Part shown: positions 15,033-21,395 of the stretch, piece after piece
Layout: each line of letters opens with the position of its first letter
Numbering within the stretch: the stretch's first letter is position 1
Assembly: GCF_900766305.1 (NCBI RefSeq)
Contig: NZ_CAAFUZ010000001.1
Coordinates: forward strand, 1-21,395
Length of the DNA: 21,395 nt
Direction of reading: 5' to 3'
DNA from: an uncultured Gemella sp.
GTDB taxonomy: Bacteria; Bacillota; Bacilli; Staphylococcales; Gemellaceae
Translations under genes and position numbers: made by a program
Notes under the pieces: model-generated
Seen by the model: only the letters and a program-made list of their open reading frames with translations
Told to the model about the DNA's origin: nothing
Database searches by the model: none

Positions 15033-15965
15033 ATGAAAATATTATTTGCAGGTGCGGGGGCACTAGGTTCAAGATTTGGATACATGTTATTTAAAAATAA
15101 TGAGGATGTGACTTTTGTCGACACTTGGGAGGCTCATGTTGAAAAAATAAGAAATAAAGGATTAAAGGTCATTATTGATAATGTTGATTTAGGAAACTAC
15201 TATATTCCTATTTATAAACCAGAGCAAATTTCAGGGAAGTATGATATTATATTTGTAGCAACTAAATCGATGCAATTAAGACCAATGTTAGAAAGTGTAA
15301 AGCATCTTTTACACGAAGATACTAAAATTATTTGTATTTTAAATGGTCTAGGTCATGTAGAAACATTAAAAGATTATGTAAAAGAAGAAAATATTTTAAT
15401 AGGTGTTACGGTTTGGACTAGTGGTCTTGGTGGCCCAGGTGTATTAGAAGCGCATGGAACTGGGAAAATAGAATTAAAACAAGTAAAAGAGGTTAATTTA
15501 GAAAAGACATTAGCGCTAGTTGAAAGGTTTAATGATGCTGGATTAAATATTAAATACTCAGAAAATACATTTCAATCTATTTGGCATAAAGCGGGACTAA
15601 ACTGTGTATTAAATACTTATTGTACATTAATTGATTGTAATATTAATCAATATGGAAGTTTTGAAAAAAATCTTGAGTTAACTAGAGCAGTTCTTAATGA
15701 AATTACTGCAGTAGGTAAAGCAGAAGGAGTAGATGTAAAACAAGAAATTATTGAAAATAATATAAAGAACATATTCCCATTGGATAAAGCGGGAGCACAC
15801 TATCCTTCACTTTATCAAGATATGAAAAATGGACGTTTAACAGAAATTGATTATTTAAATGGAGAAGTATCACGATTAGGAAAGATTCATAATATTCCAA
15901 CGCCTGTTTGTGATGTTATAACATTAATGATTCATGCTAAAGAATTCATTAACGATAATAAATAA
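15033..15965 (+). CDS. panE: ApbA/PanE family 2-dehydropantoate 2-reductase
   Basis: A 310-residue NADPH-dependent reductase, expected to convert ketopantoate to pantoate for coenzyme A synthesis. The Rossmann motif GAGALG is at residues 8-13. The family catalytic block is WHKAGLNCVLN, with Lys186 and Asn190 at the spacing of E. coli Lys176/Asn180. The C-terminal segment SLYQDMKNGRLTEIDYLNG is the usual substrate-closing region. ATG 15033 is preferred to ATG 15027 because AAGGAG (15020-15025) lies 7 nt before it. No panB or panC is nearby, so it could act on a related 2-oxo acid instead; the symbol is by family. It stands alone with its own promoter. Confidence 0.85.
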   Translation: MKILFAGAGALGSRFGYMLFKNNEDVTFVDTWEAHVEKIRNKGLKVIIDNVDLGNYYIPIYKPEQISGKYDIIFVATKSMQLRPMLESVKHLLHEDTKIICILNGLGHVETLKDYVKEENILIGVTVWTSGLGGPGVLEAHGTGKIELKQVKEVNLEKTLALVERFNDAGLNIKYSENTFQSIWHKAGLNCVLNTYCTLIDCNINQYGSFEKNLELTRAVLNEITAVGKAEGVDVKQEIIENNIKNIFPLDKAGAHYPSLYQDMKNGRLTEIDYLNGEVSRLGKIHNIPTPVCDVITLMIHAKEFINDNK

Positions 15966-15996
15966 TAGTAATATAAAAGGGATGCTAAAAGGCTCT

Positions 15997-16032
15997 AAGT
16001 TGAGAAATATCAATGTTTCACTTGTATTTTTC
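15997..16032 (+). terminator. Weak stem-loop after the panE gene
   Basis: AAGT-GA-AAA within 15997-16007 can pair with TTTCACTT (16016-16023), with two single-base bulges, and a T-rich tract follows. It is the only terminator-like element here and overlaps the next -35 region. Confidence 0.25.
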
Positions 16033-16050
16033 TGTCAAAAAAGGTATAAT
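16022..16050 (+). promoter_or_regulatory. Promoter of the Asp23-like/fakA operon
   Basis: -10 TATAAT (16045-16050) with a weak -35 TTGTAT (16022-16027) at 17 bp; start codon at 16096. Confidence 0.5.
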
Positions 16051-16095
16051 AGTTCGTATGTTCAATTTGTCTATTTTTGAATAGGAGGAAAAGAT

Positions 16096-16455
16096 ATGTC
16101 ATTAGAAATTAATAATGAACTTGGTCATGTTTCTATAAGTGATGATGTTATTGCATCAGTAGCTGGTGGAGCAGCTGTAAGTTGCTACGGCATTATAGGA
16201 ATGGCTAGTAAAAATCAAGTTAAAGATGGAATTACAGAAATTTTACGTAAAGAAAATTACGCAAAAGGAATTAAAGTAAAAAAAGATGAAGATAAACTTG
16301 TTATTGATTTATATATCATTGTTATGTATGGAACAAAAATTTCAGAAATAGCTAACAATGTTCAATCTTCAGTTAAATATCAAATAGAAAAAACACTAGG
16401 TGTTAAAGTAGATGAAATTAACATTTACATTCAAGGCATCAAGGTAAATAAATAG
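16096..16455 (+). CDS. Asp23/Gls24 family envelope stress response protein (YloU-like)
   Basis: A 119-residue cytoplasmic Asp23/Gls24 (DUF322) protein. The family core is clear: GHVSISDDVIASVAGGAAVSC near the start, VIDLYIIVMYGTKISEIA in the middle and VKYQIEKTLGVKVDEINIYIQGI at the end. Relatives associate with the membrane or respond to envelope stress; the precise biochemical job is not known. AGGAGG precedes the ATG. It is followed 11 bp later by fakA, the conserved yloU-yloV pair of Bacillota, which suggests a link to lipid or envelope metabolism. Confidence 0.9.
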   Translation: MSLEINNELGHVSISDDVIASVAGGAAVSCYGIIGMASKNQVKDGITEILRKENYAKGIKVKKDEDKLVIDLYIIVMYGTKISEIANNVQSSVKYQIEKTLGVKVDEINIYIQGIKVNK

Positions 16456-16466
16456 GAGGAAAGATA

Positions 16467-18116
16467 GTGGAGAAAATTAACGGACTTGTTTTAGCTGAAA
16501 TGATCGACTTAGGTTCGAAAAACTTAGCTAAAAATGCAGAAAAAATAAACGCATTGAACGTTTTCCCTGTACCAGATGGTGATACAGGAACAAATATGAA
16601 TCTTTCAATGTCATCAGGTGCAAAAGAAACAGCTGCAAATGTTGTTGAAAACATCGGTGAATTAGGTAAATCTTTTTCTAAAGGTTTATTAATGGGTGCA
16701 CGTGGAAACTCTGGTGTTATCCTTTCTCAACTATTTAGAGGGATGTCTCAGCACATCGCTGATAAAAAGGAAGTTAATGCAAAAGAATTTGCTGAAGCTA
16801 TTCAAAATGGTGTAAGTATCGCATATAAAGCGATAATTAAACCTGTAGAAGGAACGATCCTAACAGTTGCACGTGAAGCTGCAGAAGCTGGGGTAAAAGC
16901 AGCTGAAAAAACTACTTCTGTAGTAGAAGTAATGGAAGCTATATATGCTGAAGCGCAAGCGTCACTAAAAAGAACACCTGAATTATTACCAATCTTAAAA
17001 GAAGTTGGTGTAGTAGACTCAGGTGGTCAAGGTCTTGTTTGTGTATACCAAGGATTTGTTGCTGCACTAAAAGGTGAGAAAATCGAAGGTTTAGAAGCGG
17101 TAGAAACTAATGTTGTTGATATGCAATTCGAAGACGATCATGATATGGATTTCATGAGCCCAGAAGATATAGTGTATGGATTCTGTACAGAATTCACTGT
17201 ACGTCTTGATAAAGAGAAAAAAGAATTTAATGAAGATAAATTCCGTGAAGATATGAGTAAATTTGGTGATTCATTATTAGTTATTTCTGATAGTGAGTAT
17301 GTAAAAATTCACGTTCATACAGAAACTCCAGGTGACGTGTTCAACTATGGACAACAATACGGAGAACTTATCAAAATTAAATCTGATAATATGAGAGAAC
17401 AACACCGTGAAGTTCTTAGAAAACAAGAAGCTAAACAAGCTACAACTCCAAAAGAACTTAAAGAACAAGCGATGATTTCTATTTCTATGGGAGCTGGCTT
17501 AAGTAAAGTTCTAACTTCTATGGGAGTTGATTATATCGTGGAAGGTGGGCAAACAATGAATCCATCTACTGAAGATATCATGAAAGCTATTAAAGAAGTT
17601 AATGCTAAGAATATCTTTATTTTCCCTAATAACAAAAACATCCAACTTGCAGCAAAACAAGCTGCTGAGTTAGCAGAAGAAAATGTTTTTGTTGTTGAAA
17701 GTAAAACAGCACCTCAAGGACTAGCTGCGGTAATGGTATACAATCCACAAGCAGCTGCTGAAGAAAACTTTGCAAACATGCAAGAAGTCTTATCTACAGT
17801 AAGTACTTTAGAAGTAACACACGCTGTTCGTGATACTAATATTGAAGGTGTTGAAATTAAAAAAGACGAATTCATGGGTATTAGAGATGGTAAGATTGTA
17901 GTTTCTAATTTATCGCTTAATACTGTATTAGAAGAATTATTAGAAAAATCACTTGATGAAGATTCTGAAATTGTTACACTTTACCTTGGTGAAGAAAGTA
18001 CAGAAGAATATACTGATTTCTTAGAACAATTAATTGAAGAGAAATATCCTGATGTAGAAGTAGAACTTATTGAATCAGGACAACCGGTATATCCATATAT
18101 TATCGGAGTCGAATAA
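16467..18116 (+). CDS. fakA: Fatty acid kinase catalytic subunit FakA (YloV/DAK family)
   Basis: A 549-residue cytosolic kinase, almost the length of Staphylococcus aureus FakA (548) and B. subtilis YloV (553). With a FakB (DegV) protein carrying the fatty acid, it makes acyl-phosphate so exogenous fatty acids can enter phospholipid synthesis. The N-terminal DhaL-type ATP domain has PVPDGDTGTNMN with Asp37 and Asp39 as metal ligands, then GARGNSGVILSQLFRG and VDSGGQGLV. Middle and C-terminal domains (about 220-549) match the family and contain KIHVHTETPG. The start codon is GTG, with AGGAGG at 16454-16459. No fakB gene is present in the window. Confidence 0.94.
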   Translation: MEKINGLVLAEMIDLGSKNLAKNAEKINALNVFPVPDGDTGTNMNLSMSSGAKETAANVVENIGELGKSFSKGLLMGARGNSGVILSQLFRGMSQHIADKKEVNAKEFAEAIQNGVSIAYKAIIKPVEGTILTVAREAAEAGVKAAEKTTSVVEVMEAIYAEAQASLKRTPELLPILKEVGVVDSGGQGLVCVYQGFVAALKGEKIEGLEAVETNVVDMQFEDDHDMDFMSPEDIVYGFCTEFTVRLDKEKKEFNEDKFREDMSKFGDSLLVISDSEYVKIHVHTETPGDVFNYGQQYGELIKIKSDNMREQHREVLRKQEAKQATTPKELKEQAMISISMGAGLSKVLTSMGVDYIVEGGQTMNPSTEDIMKAIKEVNAKNIFIFPNNKNIQLAAKQAAELAEENVFVVESKTAPQGLAAVMVYNPQAAAEENFANMQEVLSTVSTLEVTHAVRDTNIEGVEIKKDEFMGIRDGKIVVSNLSLNTVLEELLEKSLDEDSEIVTLYLGEESTEEYTDFLEQLIEEKYPDVEVELIESGQPVYPYIIGVE

Positions 18117-18133
18117 TTAAATGTTAAATTAAA

Positions 18134-18170
18134 AAAGTAGCATTAGTCTAAAATAGATTAATGCTACTTT
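18134..18170 (+). terminator. 17-bp stem-loop after fakA
   Basis: Bases 18134-18150 and 18154-18170 pair over 17 bp with one G-U, around an AAA loop. The T run is only three bases, so termination efficiency is uncertain, but placement 18 bp after the fakA stop fits. Confidence 0.7.
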
Positions 18171-18198
18171 AAAGTTGATAGAGTAAAATAACAATATA

Positions 18199-18237
18199 CT
18201 AATCATAAGACATTAAAGTAAAATAGATTATGATTGG
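18199..18237. repeat. 10-bp inverted repeat in the cvpA leader
   Basis: CTAATCATAA (18199-18208) pairs with TTATGATTGG (18228-18237) with one G-U, around a 19-nt spacer. It ends 2 bp before the purine-rich ribosome site AAAGGAG of cvpA, so as RNA it could influence translation; as DNA it may be an operator. The only candidate promoter (TTGATA 18175-18180 with ACTAAT 18198-18203) is poor. Confidence 0.35.
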
Positions 18238-18249
18238 AAAGGAGAAAAC

Positions 18250-18783
18250 ATGGTTGATATAATTATTGCATTATTATTAGCAGCAGGTGCGTACTTAGGA
18301 TACAAACGTGGGTTAATCATGCAAATTTTTTATCTAGGAACAATTGTAATAGGGTATGTAGTATCAATGTTATTCAGTTCAAGATTAGCATATTTATTTA
18401 CAAGTATGATACCAATTCCAACTGATGTTACAGATGGTTTAGAAGGAATATATAAAGGATTAAATATTCCAACTGCATATTACCGAATAGTTTCATTTAT
18501 TGTATTATTTATTGTAATTCGATTAGTAATACAAATTCTAGCACAAACATTAGGGGTTGTTAGAAAATTACCGTTAATAAAAATAACGGACAGATATCTA
18601 GGAGCTATTTTAGGGTTTGTAGAAATTTATTTAATAGTTTTCGTAGTGTTATATCTAGTAACAGTATTGCCTACACCAGATTGGAAGATAGCAATATTTA
18701 AAGATTCGGTGCTACCAGATTATATAATACAAAACACACCAGTGTTATCAAAACAGTTTATTAGTTTATTCTTTAATAAATAA
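18250..18783 (+). CDS. cvpA: CvpA family membrane protein
   Basis: A 177-residue protein with about four membrane helices (roughly 2-20, 26-48, 78-100 and 115-137). It has the CvpA-family N-terminal layout: MVDIIIALLLAAGAYLGYKRG followed by QIFYLGTIVIGYVVSML. Relatives are linked to colicin V production in E. coli and envelope maintenance elsewhere; molecular function is not settled. In B. subtilis the homologue yshB precedes polX and mutSB. Here cvpA and mutS2 are neighbours, polX is absent, and a terminator separates them. AAAGGAG precedes the ATG. Confidence 0.87.
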   Translation: MVDIIIALLLAAGAYLGYKRGLIMQIFYLGTIVIGYVVSMLFSSRLAYLFTSMIPIPTDVTDGLEGIYKGLNIPTAYYRIVSFIVLFIVIRLVIQILAQTLGVVRKLPLIKITDRYLGAILGFVEIYLIVFVVLYLVTVLPTPDWKIAIFKDSVLPDYIIQNTPVLSKQFISLFFNK

Positions 18784-18788
18784 TTGAG

Positions 18789-18822
18789 AAATTCGGAGTA
18801 CGTAATGTACTTCGAATTTTTT
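18789..18822 (+). terminator. Terminator of cvpA
   Basis: A 13-bp stem AAATTCGGAGTAC (18789-18801)/GTACTTCGAATTT (18807-18819) with one G-U pair, running into a T run. Confidence 0.92.
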
Positions 18823-18860
18823 GTATAATTAAACCAGATTATGATTTTAATCGAAAGAAA

Positions 18861-18889
18861 TTGTTTAATGCTTGTATTTAGTGTATAAT
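18861..18889 (+). promoter_or_regulatory. Promoter of mutS2
   Basis: -10 TATAAT (18884-18889) with a weak -35 TTGTTT (18861-18866) at 17 bp. Transcription would begin near 18896, downstream of an alternative TTG at 18872, which supports the later start at 18947. Confidence 0.55.
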
Positions 18890-18946
18890 AGTTTGTGTTA
18901 TAAAAAGAAAAAGCATGTAAATATAGATAGAAGGAGTGAGATTAGA

Positions 18947-21286
18947 TTGAATAAAATTACTCAAAAGAAACTTAATTTAGATTTAGTTTTAAAAGATGTA
19001 GAGAAATATTGTTTCTCAGAGTTATCTTATGAAAAAATTAAAAATTTAGAATATATAACAAATTACGATAAGTTAGTAGAAGTTCATAAAGAAAATGAAG
19101 AAGGATATGATTTACTAAGAAAGTATCCAAATGAATTCAAATTAAAAATATTTGATTATAACGCTAGTGTTAAGAAAGCTAAAATTGATAGTGTCCTTTC
19201 AGAAAAAGAACTCTTCTATATATTAAGAAATATTATAACTTATGATAGATTTTCTAGAAGGTTTGAGAATATAAAGTTGCAAGAACATTCTAATTATCCA
19301 AGTTTAACTAAATATGTTGTTAAACTAGATGATTTTAGTGATCTTGAAAGATACCTAGATAGAATAATAGATGAGGATGGTTATATAAGACCAGATGCTT
19401 CACTAGAACTGAAGAATATTAAAGTAAATATCGCTAAGTTAAAAAACAAAAGTGATCAAATTTTAAAAAATATCCTGCGTTCAAATGTTAAAAAATTAAC
19501 TGAAGCAATTGTTACGAAGAGAAATGATCGTGATGTTATTTTAGTAAAACCAGAATATAAAAATGATTTTGGTGGAATTATCCATGATGAGAGTGCATCG
19601 GGGAATACTTTTTATGTTGAACCAAAAGAAAATGTAGAAATTAATAATGAAATTGGAATACTAAAACGTAAAGAAAAAGAAGAAATACTTAGAATTTTAA
19701 AAGAAGCTTCAGAAGTTATTAAAGAAAAATCAGATGAGCTTATTAATTCACTTTGGAACTTTTCACAAATAGAGTTTATTTTTTCAAAAATGAACTTTTG
19801 TGCTAGAAATGGCTTTAATAAACAAAACATAGTAAATTCACAGGAACTTAATCTAAAGAAAGCATATAATCCTTTAATTGATAAAGATGTAGTTGTGAAA
19901 AATGATGTTATTCTAGACAATAAAGGAAACTCACTAATAATAACTGGTCCTAATACTGGTGGTAAAACTGTAATTTTGAAAACAGTTGGATTATGTGTGT
20001 ACTTATCACATTTAGGATTTTATATTCCAGCACTAGAGGAATCTACGGTCGGATTCTTTGAAGATGTATTTGTAGATGTTGGAGATGAGCAATCTATTGA
20101 GAATAACTTATCTACTTTTTCTTCACATATGACTAATATAATTGATATATTAAATAAGACAAATAATAAGAGTATTATTCTATTAGATGAATTATGTTCA
20201 GGTACTGATCCAAGTGAAGGTGCTGTACTGTCAATTGCGTTATTAGAGAAATTCAAAAATCTAAATGCAACGATGTTATGTACAACTCACTATCCAGAAA
20301 TTAAAAACTATTGTTTTGAATCAGAGTATTATAAAAACTCATCAATGGAATTTGATTTTGAAAAACTAAAACCGACTTATAGATTTATTATAGGATTACC
20401 AGGAAAGTCTAATGCAATAAATATCTCTGCTAAATTAGGTTTAGAGCAATCTATTATAGATGAAGCAAGTTCCTTATTAGAAGTAAATACGAAAGAGAAT
20501 AATCTTTTCATTGATAAACTTTCTGAAAGTATTAGAGAATATGATTATAAATTAGAGTATATAAATAAAAGTTTAGATGAAATTGAGGAAGTTAAAGAAA
20601 CTCTTGAATCTAATCTACAGAAATATGAAGAGTATAAAGAAAGTCTGTATAATGATTTAAGTATAGAGTTAAATAAAGAAATAGAAGAGAAAAAAGAAGA
20701 GATGCTTGAAATTTATAGAGAATTTAAAGACAATACTTCTTTAAAACAACATGAACTTAATGAATTACTTCATTCAATGGATAAGAGTAAGAATAATGTA
20801 AAATTACAAAGAAAATTAGAAAGTGAACCTAAGTTTAATAATAGTGAAATACAGGTTGGTGATGATGTTCTTGTTCTAAGTTACAATCAAAGAGCTACTG
20901 TATTAGAAATTTCCGGAAATACCCTACAGATTAAAATGGGTGCAATGAAACTAAATATTAAGAAAAAAGAAGTTAGAAAAATCGATAGTGAACCGGAAGT
21001 CGCTAAACGTTATGTAAGCACAAGTAATGTAAGTAGTAAAAAAGTCGGTATTGATATCAATGTAATAGGATTAAATACAGAAGAGGCGATAAGAGAGATT
21101 GAAAACTATATGGATAAAGTAATACTTCAAGGTTATGATACATTTACTATAATTCATGGGTTAGGTTCAGGAATACTTCGTAAAAATATCGGAGAATATC
21201 TTAAAAATAATAGATATGTAGCTAGCTATAGAACTGGAGGTCAAAACGAAGGTGGTATGGGAGCTACTGTAGTTGAAATGAAATAA
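18947..21286 (+). CDS. mutS2: MutS2 (MutSB) ATPase with C-terminal Smr domain
   Basis: A 779-residue MutS2 protein, close to B. subtilis MutS2 (785). The start is TTG with AAGGAG (18931-18936) upstream; the longer frame back to 18872 would begin before the predicted transcript. Order of parts: N-terminal clamp/lever region, ATPase domain with Walker A G334-PNTGGKT, the family stretch DEQSIENNLSTFSSHMTNI and Walker B LLDE (Asp414, Glu415), a long coiled coil (about 500-620), a KOW-like segment near 645-680 and a Smr domain from about 700. MutS2 recognises collided ribosomes or recombination intermediates, depending on species. The Smr domain is unusual: INVIG (704-708) stands where LDLRG is expected, and the HGKG motif reads HGLGSG (737-742). 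Confidence 0.93.
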   Translation: MNKITQKKLNLDLVLKDVEKYCFSELSYEKIKNLEYITNYDKLVEVHKENEEGYDLLRKYPNEFKLKIFDYNASVKKAKIDSVLSEKELFYILRNIITYDRFSRRFENIKLQEHSNYPSLTKYVVKLDDFSDLERYLDRIIDEDGYIRPDASLELKNIKVNIAKLKNKSDQILKNILRSNVKKLTEAIVTKRNDRDVILVKPEYKNDFGGIIHDESASGNTFYVEPKENVEINNEIGILKRKEKEEILRILKEASEVIKEKSDELINSLWNFSQIEFIFSKMNFCARNGFNKQNIVNSQELNLKKAYNPLIDKDVVVKNDVILDNKGNSLIITGPNTGGKTVILKTVGLCVYLSHLGFYIPALEESTVGFFEDVFVDVGDEQSIENNLSTFSSHMTNIIDILNKTNNKSIILLDELCSGTDPSEGAVLSIALLEKFKNLNATMLCTTHYPEIKNYCFESEYYKNSSMEFDFEKLKPTYRFIIGLPGKSNAINISAKLGLEQSIIDEASSLLEVNTKENNLFIDKLSESIREYDYKLEYINKSLDEIEEVKETLESNLQKYEEYKESLYNDLSIELNKEIEEKKEEMLEIYREFKDNTSLKQHELNELLHSMDKSKNNVKLQRKLESEPKFNNSEIQVGDDVLVLSYNQRATVLEISGNTLQIKMGAMKLNIKKKEVRKIDSEPEVAKRYVSTSNVSSKKVGIDINVIGLNTEEAIREIENYMDKVILQGYDTFTIIHGLGSGILRKNIGEYLKNNRYVASYRTGGQNEGGMGATVVEMK

Positions 21287-21327
21287 AAGGTTAAGTTGGA
21301 TTAAATTCCAACCTAACCTTATTTTTT
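21287..21327 (+). terminator. Terminator of mutS2
   Basis: AAGGTTA (21287-21293) plus GTTGGA (21295-21300) pairs with TCCAAC (21307-21312) plus TAACCTT (21314-21320), with a single A/C mismatch and a 6-nt loop, followed by six T. Confidence 0.9.
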
Positions 21328-21339
21328 AGGTTGTATACT

Positions 21340-21375
21340 AAATCCGGGGCATGGAAAAATTCCAGCCCCGGATTT
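21340..21375. terminator. GC-rich stem-loop, possible terminator of a gene right of the window
   Basis: AAATCCGGGGC (21340-21350) pairs with GCCCCGGATTT (21365-21375), continued by TGGAA/TTCCA (21352-21356/21360-21364) around an AAA loop, with A21351 bulged. The T run on either side is modest. The rest of the window end (21376-21395) shows nothing. Confidence 0.6.
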
Positions 21376-21395
21376 CAATTTTTATATGCAAAAAG

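Noticed and set aside
18872..18946. Longer MutS2 reading frame from TTG 18872
   Set aside because: It lies within the predicted promoter and upstream of the predicted transcript start; the added residues are not MutS2-like.

Overview
The window is AT-rich, tightly packed, and looks like the chromosome of a low-GC Bacillota (class Bacilli). Supporting signs are strong AAGGAGG-type ribosome sites, gmk-rpoZ, a Firmicute-style RNase P RNA, mnmG-rsmG, the Asp23-like/FakA pair, cvpA-mutS2, RqcH and a TcyP-type cystine carrier. A Gemella-like organism is my best guess from this gene mix and the very high A+T content, but that is inference. No phage, IS element, CRISPR array, tRNA or rRNA was seen.

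Layout. 1-2702: tandem hairpins, then an operon of a degenerate ABC ATPase-like protein, an ABC-2-like membrane partner and a TerC-family metal exporter. 2728-5501: RqcH followed by the branched-chain amino acid exporter azlCD. 5543-8079: gmk-rpoZ, rnpB (RNase P RNA) with its terminator, and a THUMP-domain rRNA methyltransferase. 8083-10872: an Rrf2 regulator convergent with flavodoxin, then a divergent promoter region leading to the cystine carrier tcyP. 11006-13735: mnmG-rsmG. 13789-14947: a lone PTS EIIC-like protein. 14973-15965: ketopantoate reductase family. 16022-18170: Asp23-like protein plus fatty acid kinase FakA. 18199-21327: cvpA and mutS2. Most units end in clear intrinsic terminators.

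The most striking signal lies between flavodoxin and tcyP. A 17-codon ORF with its own strong ribosome site (9318-9371) encodes MEKGLYLFHSICSWCEI, with two Cys codons near its end. The 14 bases just before the first Cys codon (9337-9350) can pair with the Shine-Dalgarno edge and start codon of tcyP (9425-9440). The same bases can instead pair with the leader ORF's own start (9318-9325). This is the architecture expected of a ribosome-stalling, cysteine-sensing translational switch controlling a cystine transporter. The sequence elements are seen directly; the mechanism is inferred.

Other points of interest are the ABC-like protein that has lost every nucleotide-handling motif yet stays coupled to a membrane partner and TerC, a MutS2 whose Smr domain lacks the usual LDLRG motif, and a methyltransferase gene that begins 19 nt after the RNase P terminator hairpin. 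Two ribosome-rescue factors (RqcH and MutS2) also occur in the same window.
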